From Leifsonia sp. PS1209 (GTDB lineage Bacteria > Actinomycetota > Actinomycetes > Actinomycetales > Microbacteriaceae), in contig NZ_CP051154.1 in assembly GCF_012317045.1 (NCBI RefSeq), positions 372,001 through 436,000 of the forward strand: a DNA stretch of 64,000 nt, read 5' to 3'. How positions within the stretch are numbered: position 1 is the stretch's first letter; each line of letters starts with the position of its first letter. Made by a program: the position numbers and the translations under genes. Positions 1 to 7,974 of the stretch are shown here, piece after piece. The notes under the pieces are model-generated. The model was not told the DNA's origin, did not search any database, and saw only the letters and a program-made list of their open reading frames with translations.

Positions 1-1
1 C

Positions 2-277
2 CTTCCTGACGTGGTCGCTCTGGCCACGGAGGATGGCTCACCCACCGACCAGTTCATGCTCTGGAAGCCGAGCCTGACTGCCGAGGAGATCGACTGGATA
101 CTAAGCAGAATCGCCCGCATTGATGCGGCCCTCGAATCTCACCCATACTGGGTGGCGGTATCCGCTGGGGCCCCGTCGAATTTCAGCCGCGATCGCGTGC
201 GGAAGGCGTTGAGCGCCCAGCGAAGCGGAAACGCCGGCCAACTCGCCCGCGCAATGGCAGAAGCCTTAGACGACTGA
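2..277 (+). CDS. Hypothetical protein, C-terminal part (5' end outside window)
   Basis: The reading frame is open back to the first base of the window, so this is probably the tail of a longer gene; a GTG at 11 would give an 88-residue protein. The visible part is hydrophilic and partly helical, with no motif I recognise and no signal or membrane segment. It ends in DD-stop, 61 nt before the next gene on the same strand. It lies with two other unknown genes to the left of a tRNA-like attachment fragment, so it is probably accessory cargo. Function unknown. Confidence 0.5.
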   Translation, partial: LPDVVALATEDGSPTDQFMLWKPSLTAEEIDWILSRIARIDAALESHPYWVAVSAGAPSNFSRDRVRKALSAQRSGNAGQLARAMAEALDD

Positions 278-338
278 CGGGCAAATTCATAAGCTTTCAT
301 CCGCCGCGCAGATACCGGTCAGTCGGAGTTGGGACCGC

Positions 339-1154
339 ATGGAGGAGCAGTATTCACCAAGGTACACACGCCTAGACGCGTTCGAGTCCGCCGCAGCTCA
401 AGCCGCCGGCGCGGTGCTGCAACATGCGTTCGACAGGCTGACTAGCCTCATCGAGTCCGGGCGGACCGTCGTATCGAACGCCTCGGGTTCCACGTTGGAG
501 CGCGATGACGAACTCACGCCGTACAACCCGATTAGCTACCAGCTCGCCTACTTCGCACTCGTTTCCGTAGATCATTTACGATTCGTGCGAGACGCGATCA
601 GTACCCGACAGGATCTTGCAGTAATGGCCGAGTACTCCGTTATCCGCAGCGCGATTGAAGCTAGCGCCTATGCGGTCTGGCTAGCGACCGGGGGTACTCG
701 CATCAAGCGAGTCAAGAATTCACTCCGGTTGTCCTGGGATTCGGCAAGCGACGCCGCCGCGTTGATGCGTGTCGCCGGCGACGATCGCAACCACCTTCTA
801 GAGATCGAGGATCGCCTTCTCGAGATCCAGGCAGCCGGTCCGGCTCGCCAAGGTTCGATCGAAAACATGCCCTCGATCACCGAGGTGCTGATGATCGCCG
901 ACCGGCACGTCAATACCGGCCAAATCTCGGGGCTCGAAGCTTGGCGGATTTGCAGCGGAATTGCGCATTCAAACCCTCAGGTTGCCCTCGCTCTGCTCGA
1001 GCACACCTGGATTGACAAGGACGGAGGCCTCTCTCGAATAGCGAACAATGTCGACCTGCTCGCAACTGTCTACGAGATCGGTGTTACGTACCTTGAAGCC
1101 GCTCTTGCAGCATGGCGCAGACTTGCAGAGAACCCTGCGGCCGCGCTTCGGTGA
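339..1154 (+). CDS. Hypothetical protein, 271 aa
   Basis: Soluble, mostly alpha-helical protein without a signal peptide or membrane span. The ATG at 339 follows a GGAG-like site about 9 nt upstream. A central stretch (about residues 80-125) is rich in aromatic and helical residues and resembles uncharacterised actinobacterial proteins found among mobile or defence genes; this is an impression only. Codon use is visibly less GC-biased than the chromosome to the right (TTA, ATA and AAT codons occur), which fits horizontal acquisition. It converges on the next gene with 8 nt between stops. No function can be assigned. Confidence 0.6.
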   Translation: MEEQYSPRYTRLDAFESAAAQAAGAVLQHAFDRLTSLIESGRTVVSNASGSTLERDDELTPYNPISYQLAYFALVSVDHLRFVRDAISTRQDLAVMAEYSVIRSAIEASAYAVWLATGGTRIKRVKNSLRLSWDSASDAAALMRVAGDDRNHLLEIEDRLLEIQAAGPARQGSIENMPSITEVLMIADRHVNTGQISGLEAWRICSGIAHSNPQVALALLEHTWIDKDGGLSRIANNVDLLATVYEIGVTYLEAALAAWRRLAENPAAALR

Positions 1155-1162
1155 GTTGTCGC

Positions 1163-2080
1163 CTACTGGGGTAAACCAGAAAGAAAGTCGTTCACCTGCC
1201 TGCTGATAACTGCCGCCAGAACGTTAGTGCCGACCTTATCGAGGAACTGGCCAATCCGGGAGACAATACTGTGGACTCTCCCCAGGTCAGCTGACCCTGC
1301 GATCTCCCCATCAAGAAGCTCGAGCTCGGAAGAGACGTCACGCCTAACGCTCTCGGGAAGTACAGGCATGGACTGCTGAAGGAGCGACGAAAGCTCCATC
1401 GCTCCCGAAAGCCATTCGCTCGGGGGTGTATGGATGGTCTGCGAGAAATGCGAGCTGTTATTGGCGATGTTTGCATTGCCGTTAATCACCGTTGAGTGAT
1501 GCACGACTCCATCCTGGGATTCATCATTCACGCTTGTCCCGTTCTCTACCCTCCGTGAGCCCTTGGTCGTCACTCGTGGGCGCAGCGGCCCGCCATGGCC
1601 CCACGCTCCCGGCCCCTCGACGAAGCCTTCCTGCTCCAGCCAGTCACCTACACGTTGGATGTCGTCTTCGGTATAAACGACGCCTAGGAAGTTTGGTTCC
1701 CCATTCAAGAAGCCAGCCGGCGTGGGGGCGCGACCCTCCTCCTGTTCCTCGTAGATCCAACGTAAGTACGTGTCGCGGAGTTGCTTGCGTCGAGCGACCA
1801 CCGATCTGCGGAACGTATCGAATTGCTGATAGGCGTCGGCTCCTTTCGGGGTGACGATTACCCCACCGATTCCGGCAAGGGAGTCAAAGAAGTCGACCCA
1901 CCCACGGTACTTCATGCGGCGACACTCGTCCTGCAGATCGAACGAACCGAGGTCACGCATTTGGATGAGCTTGTCGTTCAACTCGGCGAGTGAAACATCG
2001 CTCGCCGTGTGGTGCCCAGCAAGCTCGAATAATGCAGCCAGGATCCGCAGCCGGCGCGCCTCTTCCTGCGAAAGATCCAT
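1163..2080 (-). CDS. Hypothetical protein with winged-helix-like N-terminus
   Basis: The chosen start is the ATG at 2080 (MDLSQEEARR...) because AAGGGG lies about 7 nt upstream on the minus strand; the frame continues to a GTG at 2128 without a better site. The protein is about 305 aa. The first 130 residues look like alternating helices of a winged-helix fold, followed by a second helix-rich segment and a polar middle region. The C-terminal 80 residues are amphipathic helix (leucine/serine repeats) and could oligomerise. No catalytic motif was seen. It belongs to the lower-GC accessory block. Regulatory, defence or phage-derived roles are all possible; function unknown. Confidence 0.6.
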   Translation of the reverse strand: MDLSQEEARRLRILAALFELAGHHTASDVSLAELNDKLIQMRDLGSFDLQDECRRMKYRGWVDFFDSLAGIGGVIVTPKGADAYQQFDTFRRSVVARRKQLRDTYLRWIYEEQEEGRAPTPAGFLNGEPNFLGVVYTEDDIQRVGDWLEQEGFVEGPGAWGHGGPLRPRVTTKGSRRVENGTSVNDESQDGVVHHSTVINGNANIANNSSHFSQTIHTPPSEWLSGAMELSSLLQQSMPVLPESVRRDVSSELELLDGEIAGSADLGRVHSIVSRIGQFLDKVGTNVLAAVISRQVNDFLSGLPQ

Positions 2081-2326
2081 AACATACCCCTTTGGTGACT
2101 TCTCCAAATGGAGGTTATCGGCACCCACTGCTGGATCGCCTATTTGCGCTACGCGGTCCTCGGGTAAGGGAGGCAGTGATAGCCCTGCCTAGCGGGCCCG
2201 TATGACAACAATTTGACAACACTCGGGCGAAACTGGAGCCAATTGAAGAACATCGAGGACAACTACGAATCACCGTGGTTCCGGGGATCTTGGAAGACGA
2301 GAAGCTGTCCGCTGACCCGCGGCTAG

Positions 2327-2350
2327 AGTTCGAATCCCACGCCCTCCGCC
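2327..2350 (+). other. tRNA-Ser 3'-end fragment, putative attachment (att) site
   Basis: The bases read as T-loop (TTCGAATC), the 3' half of a T-stem (CCCAC), an acceptor strand (GCCCTCC), a discriminator G and CC, exactly like the end of a serine tRNA. The preceding sequence (ggctaga) does not pair to form the 5' half of the T-stem, and no anticodon arm is present, so this is only a 3' fragment. Such fragments are the usual distal att copy left when an integrase uses a tRNA gene. It separates lower-GC unknown genes on the left from ordinary chromosome on the right. The integrase and intact tRNA would lie outside the window. Confidence 0.55.
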
Positions 2351-2608
2351 GTGACGTTCGGCGCAGGCGGATCGCAAGGCATAGAAGCGCAGTCAGCTGA
2401 CGATGCGGATGGTCGACACGACGTCGTCCAGGTTCGGACGACCGTGGCCATCAGTCGAACCGGCTACTTGCTGGCGCAGGGCCAGGATATTGAGGATCTG
2501 CAGGACCGGATAGAGGCGGCCAGTGCCTCGCCAGGGCGGTTCGTGAGCTTCACCGTGGTCGGCAATCGAGCGGTGAGTGTGCTCATCACCCTGCGGAGCC
2601 AGGTGTGA
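2351..2608 (+). CDS. Small conserved-looking hypothetical protein
   Basis: Up to 85 aa from a GTG at 2351, though the start is uncertain because that codon sits directly at the edge of the att fragment and no clear ribosome-binding site is visible. A later in-frame GTG at 2444 would keep 54 residues. The part from about residue 27 on (VRTTVAISRTGYLLAQGQ and the following beta-rich stretch ending in SVLITLRSQV) has normal local codon bias and looks like an alpha/beta fold of small Microbacteriaceae proteins. If the element inserted here, the true N-terminus may have been displaced. Function unknown. Confidence 0.4.
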   Translation: MTFGAGGSQGIEAQSADDADGRHDVVQVRTTVAISRTGYLLAQGQDIEDLQDRIEAASASPGRFVSFTVVGNRAVSVLITLRSQV

Positions 2609-2731
2609 TCTCCGTCGAGACCGTCCAGTTCGATCCGCGGGATACCGGAGACGACGAAGAACCGTTCGGGGCCTCTTCGACTTCTGATCCTCGCGGGCGG
2701 TCGTCGGACGGTTCCTGAGAGTTGCTCTCCT

Positions 2732-2760
2732 TTGCTAGGCGACCAGAGCGTTACATGATA
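2732..2760 (+). promoter_or_regulatory. Possible sigma-70 promoter of the DUF3494 gene
   Basis: TTGCTA and ATGATA are separated by 17 nt in an AT-richer stretch, about 75 nt before the GTG start at 2835. The -10 match is imperfect, so this is a candidate only. Confidence 0.3.
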
Positions 2761-2834
2761 GACATCAGTTAGTAGAGGCAGACCGGGCGGTATCGCATTC
2801 TGTTCATAACCCTTTCCCAACTGAGGGATTGCGT

Positions 2835-4073
2835 GTGACTATGCATCGTTCTCGTCGTATTCGTTCCGGTTTGATCGTGCTCTCGATCGCGGCCGGCGGC
2901 TGTCTGGCTCTCGTCGCCGGAGGCGCGGCCCAGGCCGCGACCACAATCAGCGGCCCCATCGACCTGGGAGACGCCACGTCGTTCGGCGTTCTCGGCGGGA
3001 GCGCGGTGACCAACACCGGCCCCTCCGTGATCAACGCGGATGTCGGCGTCAGCCCCGGCACATCGGTCACCGGTTTCACCGGGCCTCCCGCTGGCAGCTT
3101 CACGGGCACCCTGCACCAGACCGACGCATTCGCGGGTCAGGCGCAGGCAGACCTGACGACAGCATTCAATTCGGCGGCCGGTTTGACGCCGACCACGTCG
3201 GGGCTCGGCGATCTGACGGGCAAGTCGCTCACACCGGGCGTCTACTCGGGCGGCGCGCTCTCTCTCACCGGCAACCTCACCCTCGCCGGGAGCGCGAACT
3301 CGGTCTGGGTGTTCCAGGCGGCGAGCACCCTGATCACCGGGTCCGCGAGCACGATCACGCTCACCGGCGGAGCCTCGTCGTGCAACGTGTTCTGGAAGGT
3401 GGGAAGCTCGGCCACGCTCGGGAGCTCGTCTCTCTTCGTCGGAACGATCATGGCCGACCAGTCGATCACCGCGACCAACGGCGCCGCCGTCAGCGGACGC
3501 CTGCTCGCTCGGACCGCGGCCGTCACCCTCGACGACAACACGGTCACGCTGCCCAGTGGATGCGCGGCTCCCGCCGCGCCCGTCGTCACCGGCAGCCCGG
3601 CGATCACCTCGGGCACACCGACGGACGGGGTCGTGGGAACGCCGTACACGTTCGACGTGACCGCATCCGGAACGCCGGCAGCCACCTTCGCCGTGACTGC
3701 AGGCACCCTCCCGGCCGGGCTTCAGCTGAACACGGCGACGGGTGAGATCTCCGGCACCCCGACAGGGGCGGGCAGCAGCACGTACACGATCACGGCGACG
3801 AACGGGGTCGCGCCCGACGTGTCGGCCATCTACACGACGACGATCACCCCTGCGGCCGTCGTGGGAACCCCGGGAACGCCGGGAACGCCAGGAACGCCGG
3901 CAACCCCAGTGACCCCGCAGGATGTTGCCACCCCGACAACCGGCGCAGGCGAACTCGCGAACACCGGCTCCAACGCGGACGGTGTCTGGTGGGTCGGCGG
4001 TGCCGCCCTGGTCGTGTTCGGCACCCTCCTCACGCTCGTCCTGTCCCGTCGCCGCGGCGCCCACCGTCAGTAG
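2835..4073 (+). CDS. Cell-wall-anchored DUF3494 (ice-binding-like) protein with Ig-like domain
   Basis: The GTG start at 2835 is preceded by GAGGG at 2823-2827. A signal peptide (RR, hydrophobic core, cleavage near AQAA) leads into a DUF3494 beta-solenoid domain at about residues 40-235, recognisable from DLGDATSFGVLGGSAVTNTG and repeated GVY/SVWVFQ strands. A putative Ig domain (about 240-335; VGTPYTFDVTASGTPAATF, LPAGLQLNTATGEISGTP) follows, then a GTP-repeat linker. The end is LANTG (residues 374-378), one membrane span and RRRG, a class E-type sortase signal. The DUF3494 family includes ice-binding proteins and surface adhesins. Extracellular attachment is strongly supported; ice binding is family inference, and adhesion is the alternative. 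Confidence 0.85.
   Translation: MTMHRSRRIRSGLIVLSIAAGGCLALVAGGAAQAATTISGPIDLGDATSFGVLGGSAVTNTGPSVINADVGVSPGTSVTGFTGPPAGSFTGTLHQTDAFAGQAQADLTTAFNSAAGLTPTTSGLGDLTGKSLTPGVYSGGALSLTGNLTLAGSANSVWVFQAASTLITGSASTITLTGGASSCNVFWKVGSSATLGSSSLFVGTIMADQSITATNGAAVSGRLLARTAAVTLDDNTVTLPSGCAAPAAPVVTGSPAITSGTPTDGVVGTPYTFDVTASGTPAATFAVTAGTLPAGLQLNTATGEISGTPTGAGSSTYTITATNGVAPDVSAIYTTTITPAAVVGTPGTPGTPGTPATPVTPQDVATPTTGAGELANTGSNADGVWWVGGAALVVFGTLLTLVLSRRRGAHRQ
3864..3899 (+). repeat. 9-bp tandem repeat coding (Gly-Thr-Pro)4
   Basis: Four in-frame copies of GGAAC(C/G)CC(G/A) encode a GTP repeat followed by ATPVTP. It forms the flexible wall-spanning linker between the Ig-like domain and the LANTG sorting signal. 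Such repeats are prone to copy-number change. Confidence 0.8.
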
Positions 4074-4112
4074 CCGTTTCACCGATCCGGGCGTTTGCGA
4101 GAGGATCGTTGG

Positions 4113-4727
4113 ATGATCCGCGTAGTGCTCTTCGACCTCGACGGCGTGATTCGGCACTTCGACCCGGCGCACGCCGCAGACATCGAACAGAGACACGGGC
4201 TTGAGGCGGGAACGCTCGAAGGCATCGCGTTCGCGCAGCCACTGATCGACGACGTCACAACCGGTCGAATCAGCAGAGCCGACTGGATGCGTCGGGTCGG
4301 CGCCTTGGTCGGCAGCGCGGCGGCCGCGGAGGAATGGGGTTCTCAATCGCCGGTCGTCGATGAGGAACTTCTGGAGCTTTCCGACGAGATCCGCGCCGTG
4401 GGGCTGAGGACGGCCGTGCTCACGAACGGGACGGACACCATCCACGCCGAGATCGCCGCGATGGGTATCGGCAACAGGTTCGATGCCGTCTTCAACTCGG
4501 CCGATATCGGGTACGTGAAGCCCGACGTCCGTGCCTTCGGGCACGTCCTCGACGCCCTCGGGGTCGGGGCGGAGGACGTGTTCTTCACCGACGACTCCGC
4601 CTCGAAACTGGTGGGCGCCGACGCTCTCTCGATACGAACCCACCTCTTCGAGGGCGTCGCCGGCCTCCGTCGTCAGCTCATCCAGGCAGGCGTCGCCGTC
4701 ACCGAGCCCGAGCGCGTTCGCCGATAG
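4113..4727 (+). CDS. HAD-superfamily hydrolase (IA type)
   Basis: Begins at the ATG at 4113 with AGAGG 8 nt upstream, giving 204 aa. Motif I is FDLDG near residue 8 (nucleophile and acid Asp), motif II is VLTNGT, the conserved Lys is in GYVKPD, and motif III is FFTDDS. The helical cap between motifs I and II is typical of subfamily IA phosphatases such as phosphoglycolate phosphatase-like and haloacid dehalogenase-like enzymes. A cytosolic phosphatase for a small phosphorylated metabolite is most likely; substrate unknown. It follows the wall-protein gene by 39 nt and converges with the hydrolase gene, with the two stops abutting. Confidence 0.85.
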   Translation: MIRVVLFDLDGVIRHFDPAHAADIEQRHGLEAGTLEGIAFAQPLIDDVTTGRISRADWMRRVGALVGSAAAAEEWGSQSPVVDEELLELSDEIRAVGLRTAVLTNGTDTIHAEIAAMGIGNRFDAVFNSADIGYVKPDVRAFGHVLDALGVGAEDVFFTDDSASKLVGADALSIRTHLFEGVAGLRRQLIQAGVAVTEPERVRR

Positions 4728-5489
4728 TCACGCAGCACCGTCGGCCGCACGCGCCAGGAACGCCAGGATCCTCACCGCGGCTTCGCGCGGTTCTCGGATC
4801 ATCGTCTCGTGCCGGTGGCCGGGAACCTCCAGGTACTGGGCGCCCGGGATGGTCTCCGCCACCTCCGTGCACCAGGGCCGCGGGCAGACCCGGTCGTCGG
4901 CGCCGCGCAGCACGAGCGTCGGCACCGCGATCCGTGGGTAGGCGAGTTCCGGACGGTGCACCAGCATGGCGTGCAGCTTGCGCCGGAGGTTCGGGCCGGC
5001 GCGCAGGTATTCGCGGCCGCCGCGGTAGAGGACGAGAGGCTTCTCCGGGGCGAGGTCGCGGAGCAGCCGCCAGAGCTGGGGCGCCAGCCGGCGCGCGCTC
5101 GGGTCCACCGTGGGCGCGACCAGCACCAGTCGCTCGACGAGTGCGGGATGCCGCACGGTCAGTTCCGTGGCGATCTGCGTGCCCATCGAATGGCCGATCG
5201 CCACGACGGGGCCGTGGTCGCGCGAGCGGAGGTAGGCGGCGAGGAGGTCGGCCGTCCGCTCCATCGTCGGGGTGCGCGGGGGCTCGGGGGCGTCCCCGTA
5301 TCCGGGCTGGTCGATGGCGACGACGCGGCCGTGGGTGGCGAGGATGTCGACGAGTCCGTCGAAGACTTTGCGGCCCATCCCGATCCCGTGGATGAGCAGG
5401 AAGACCGGGCGCCCGTCGCCGCGCTCCTCGGCGATCAGTGTCGCACCGGCGTGAGTGAACTCGACGATGACGGGAGCTGACTCTGACAC
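4728..5489 (-). CDS. Alpha/beta-hydrolase
   Basis: About 253 aa from a GTG at 5489; the reading frame stays open upstream but that extension overlaps the divergent gene and has no coding character. The oxyanion-hole HGIG (LLIHGIGMG), nucleophile elbow GHSMG, acid Asp in LRGADDRVCP and His near VPGHRHE give a complete Ser-Asp-His triad. The protein resembles esterases or meta-cleavage-product-type hydrolases. No signal peptide, so cytosolic. It is transcribed divergently from the next gene with a 72-nt spacer and is not in an obvious pathway operon; substrate unknown. Confidence 0.85.
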   Translation of the reverse strand: MSESAPVIVEFTHAGATLIAEERGDGRPVFLLIHGIGMGRKVFDGLVDILATHGRVVAIDQPGYGDAPEPPRTPTMERTADLLAAYLRSRDHGPVVAIGHSMGTQIATELTVRHPALVERLVLVAPTVDPSARRLAPQLWRLLRDLAPEKPLVLYRGGREYLRAGPNLRRKLHAMLVHRPELAYPRIAVPTLVLRGADDRVCPRPWCTEVAETIPGAQYLEVPGHRHETMIREPREAAVRILAFLARAADGAA

Positions 5490-5549
5490 GGTACGACGAT
5501 AGCGCGGCGGCCGCGATCGGGCGGAAACACCCGTGAAACGTCGCGCATC

Positions 5550-5561
5550 TACGCTTGCGCC
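5550..5561 (+). promoter_or_regulatory. Leaderless -10 box (TACGCT) for the 5562 gene
   Basis: TACGCT at 5550-5555 is followed after 6 nt by the ATG at 5562, the spacing expected of leaderless transcripts in actinobacteria. No convincing -35 is visible. Confidence 0.4.
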
Positions 5562-5987
5562 ATGTCCTCGTCGAATACGAGCGGGTCTGGGGAGTGGCGG
5601 CGATTCACCGACGGTTCGATCGAGCGGGAGATGCTCGTCGCACTCAGTCACCGCGTCGGCGTGGCCTTGCGCCCGCGGTCGCTCACCCTGGCGGGCGGCA
5701 CGAGGGTCGAAGTCGAGGGGATGGATCCGGCCGGCACCGTCGTGGTGCAGCTCGTGGCGAACCAGGGCGCGTACAAGCCGTCGTATCGCAACAAGGTGAT
5801 GGCCGACATGTTCAAGCTCCTCTGGCTGCGGTCGAGCGTTCCCGAGGTGGAGCGCGCCGTGCTCGTGGTCACCGCGCTGACCGCCCAGGCGCTGAACGGC
5901 TGGGTGGCCGTCGCTGCCGCCGACCTCGGCGTCGAGGTCTACGTGTTCGACGGCCGTGAGGTGGCCTCGCTGCCCCGCCAGAGTTAA
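5562..5987 (+). CDS. Conserved hypothetical protein, 141 aa
   Basis: Compact alpha/beta protein with no signal peptide. Central features are VEVEGMDPAGTVVVQLVANQ and GAYKPSYRNKVMADMFKLLWL, then a Rossmann-like hydrophobic strand (VERAVLVVTALTAQAL) and EVYVFDGREV. An acidic residue, a following beta strand ending in Q, and a Lys-containing helix loosely recall the E-xQ-K arrangement of restriction-endonuclease-like folds, but I cannot confirm this. It is preceded by a leaderless -10 and stands alone between the hydrolase and the ABC operon. Real gene by codon use and start context; function unknown. Confidence 0.65.
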   Translation: MSSSNTSGSGEWRRFTDGSIEREMLVALSHRVGVALRPRSLTLAGGTRVEVEGMDPAGTVVVQLVANQGAYKPSYRNKVMADMFKLLWLRSSVPEVERAVLVVTALTAQALNGWVAVAAADLGVEVYVFDGREVASLPRQS

Positions 5988-6113
5988 CGTGCGCGCAATC
6001 TTGCGGTGCTGCTGCACGAAACACGGCCTGAATAGGTTGGGGTCATAACAAGCGGACTCCGCGTGGCAGACATCGAACTCGCTACGCACGCTCTCCGCCA
6101 TCTGGGAACGGGC

Positions 6114-6132
6114 ATGTGTGTCCGTACACGGT
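6114..6132. promoter_or_regulatory. Possible operator/5' region of the flavin operon
   Basis: The 158-nt spacer (5988-6145) before the ABC operon holds an imperfect dyad GTGTCCGTACAC shortly before the ribosome-binding site, which could bind a dimeric regulator. I found no FMN riboswitch signature and no clear -35/-10 pair in the spacer. Confidence 0.25.
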
Positions 6133-6145
6133 ATGGAGGGTGCGA

Positions 6146-6976
6146 ATGGTTACACCAGCGGTAGAGCTGAGTTCCGTCGGCAAGGTCTACGGATACGGCC
6201 CGTCGGCGATGATCGCGCTGAACGACGTTCAGCTGTCCATCGAACCGGGGAAGTTCGTCAGCCTGATCGGGCCGAGTGGATGCGGCAAGTCGACGCTCCT
6301 CCGGATCGTGGCCGGCCTCGAGACCGCCGATCGCGGAGACGTGCGGGTGCACGACGTGACGCCCGCGGAGGCCGGAGCGGCGAAACTGATCGGGCTGGTT
6401 CCGCAGACCCCGGCACTCCTGCCGTGGTTGTCCGTGCTCAAGAACGTGACGCTGCCGCGGAAGATCAACCCTGGCGCTGCCAAGCGGCGGGAGCGCATCG
6501 GCGACCTGGCCACCCGCCAGGAGGGGAGCGGCGCCCCCGACATGCTCGAGCTGCTCGACCGCGCCGGACTCGCCGAGGCCGCCGACAAGCTCCCCGCCCA
6601 GCTCTCCGGCGGGATGCAGCAGCGGGTCGCCATCGTGCGGGCGTTCGGGCTGCAACCGGATGTGCTGCTGATGGACGAGCCGTTCTCCGCGCTCGACGAG
6701 TTCACGCGCGAGAGCCTGCAGGACCAGCTGCTCGACCTGTGGGATGAGCTGAAGACGACCGTGGTGTTCGTGACCCACTCCGTCTCCGAAGCCGTGCGCA
6801 TGTCGGACACCGTCGTCGTCATGGCGCCGCGACCGGGGCGCATCGTCGATGTGATCGACATCGACCTGCCCCGCCCGCGCAACCAGAAACTGTTCGAAGA
6901 GCGCCGGTTCCACGAATACGAAGACCTGATCAGAGATCGCCTGCACACCGCGTGGCGATCGACGGATGCGGCGTGA
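6146..6976 (+). CDS. ABC transporter ATP-binding protein (SsuB/TauB/RibXY-associated type)
   Basis: The ATG at 6146 is preceded by GGAGGG 5 nt upstream; about 276 aa. Walker A is GPSGCGKST, the signature is LSGGMQQR, Walker B is VLLMDEPFSALD and the switch His is in VFVTHSVSEAV. The sequence is closest in style to ATPases that serve nitrate/sulfonate/NMT1-type importers, and APRPGRIVDVIDIDLPRPR is typical of that branch. An insertion of about 20 residues (KRRERIGDLATRQEGSG) sits before the helical domain. It is the first gene of the flavin operon; its stop overlaps the start region of the permease. It energises import of the ligand bound by the lipoprotein encoded at 7975. Confidence 0.9.
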   Translation: MVTPAVELSSVGKVYGYGPSAMIALNDVQLSIEPGKFVSLIGPSGCGKSTLLRIVAGLETADRGDVRVHDVTPAEAGAAKLIGLVPQTPALLPWLSVLKNVTLPRKINPGAAKRRERIGDLATRQEGSGAPDMLELLDRAGLAEAADKLPAQLSGGMQQRVAIVRAFGLQPDVLLMDEPFSALDEFTRESLQDQLLDLWDELKTTVVFVTHSVSEAVRMSDTVVVMAPRPGRIVDVIDIDLPRPRNQKLFEERRFHEYEDLIRDRLHTAWRSTDAA

Positions 6977-6987
6977 GGGAGATCGAG

Positions 6988-7848
6988 ATGACTGTCGCAA
7001 CGAATCGGGTCCCCGTGTCGCAGCACGTCGAGGTCGAGCCGCCTGCCGAGCTCTCGCGGTTCAGCCTGAAGCATCCCCGGTCGCGGATCGCGTGGATCCG
7101 GCCGGCCGTCTGGCTGCCGCTGGTGGTGATGCTCGCGGTCCTCGCCGTCCTCTGGCAGTGGGGCGCAGCATCCATGCCGTACCTGCTGCCGCCGCTGCAG
7201 GCCATCGGCGATTCGCTGGCGGGCAACCTCGGCTACTACCTCGGCAACGCGCTGATCACGCTGGGGGAGGCGACCGCCGGGTTGGCGATCGGCTTCGTCG
7301 CGGCCTTCGTGGTCGCCGTGCTCATCAGCGAGCTGCCGGTGGCGCGGAGAGCCATCATGCCGATCGCCGTCGTGCTCAACGTCACGCCGCTCGTCGCCAT
7401 CGCTCCTGCGCTGGTCGTCGCGTTCGGCTTCGGGCCGCTGCCGAAACTGATCATCACGGCCCTGATCTGCTTCTTCCCGATCCTGATCAACACCGCGGTG
7501 GGCCTCCGGTCCGTGCCGCAGCAGGTGATGCAGGTGTACAAGACGATGAACGCCTCCCGGCTCGAGATGCTCGTGCACCTGCGGGTGCCCAACGCCCTGC
7601 CGTACATCTTCGCCGCGCTGCGCATCGTCTTCCCGCTCTCGATCATCGGCGCCGTCGTGGCCGAGCTCTCCGCATCCGGTTCGACGGGCGGACTCGGCAC
7701 GGTCATCAGCGTCGCATCGTCGATGAACCAGCTCGCCGTCGTGTATTCCTCGATCTTCGTCCTCGCCGTCATGGGCGTCCTTCTGCTCGCACTCATCACG
7801 CTGATCGAGCGGCGCGTCCTGCACTGGCACGAGAGCTCGACGGACTAG
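6988..7848 (+). CDS. ABC transporter permease (BPD inner-membrane component)
   Basis: 286 aa from the ATG at 6988, with AGGGAG 6-7 nt upstream; a GTG at 6973 overlapping the previous stop is a weaker alternative. About six membrane spans follow a 45-residue polar N-terminus. The cytoplasmic loop has the EAA-like motif (MNASRLEMLVHLRVPNALPY) that contacts the ATPase, and the family pattern of SsuC/TauC/RibX permeases is clear. It forms the transmembrane channel of the importer with the flanking ATPase and binding protein. Nothing is truncated. Confidence 0.9.
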   Translation: MTVATNRVPVSQHVEVEPPAELSRFSLKHPRSRIAWIRPAVWLPLVVMLAVLAVLWQWGAASMPYLLPPLQAIGDSLAGNLGYYLGNALITLGEATAGLAIGFVAAFVVAVLISELPVARRAIMPIAVVLNVTPLVAIAPALVVAFGFGPLPKLIITALICFFPILINTAVGLRSVPQQVMQVYKTMNASRLEMLVHLRVPNALPYIFAALRIVFPLSIIGAVVAELSASGSTGGLGTVISVASSMNQLAVVYSSIFVLAVMGVLLLALITLIERRVLHWHESSTD

Positions 7849-7974
7849 CCGACCGCCGCTCACCGACCACCTCACGCTGCCGCTCCCGCGGCAACGGCGG
7901 TCGTCCCGTGTCTCCACCCACCCACAGCACCCCTGCACCCCCCCCTGCACCACCCATCCCCGAAGGAGTGACCC

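Noticed and set aside
2281..2350. Complete tRNA gene
   Set aside because: Only the T-loop and acceptor 3' half are present; no anticodon arm and the 5' T-stem half does not pair.
5988..6145. FMN riboswitch upstream of the flavin operon
   Set aside because: None of the conserved RFN-element blocks or its multi-helix layout is visible in this 158-nt spacer.
7849..7974. C-rich spacer as a repeat or structured RNA
   Set aside because: Runs of C and CACCC are irregular, with no stable stem or periodic unit.
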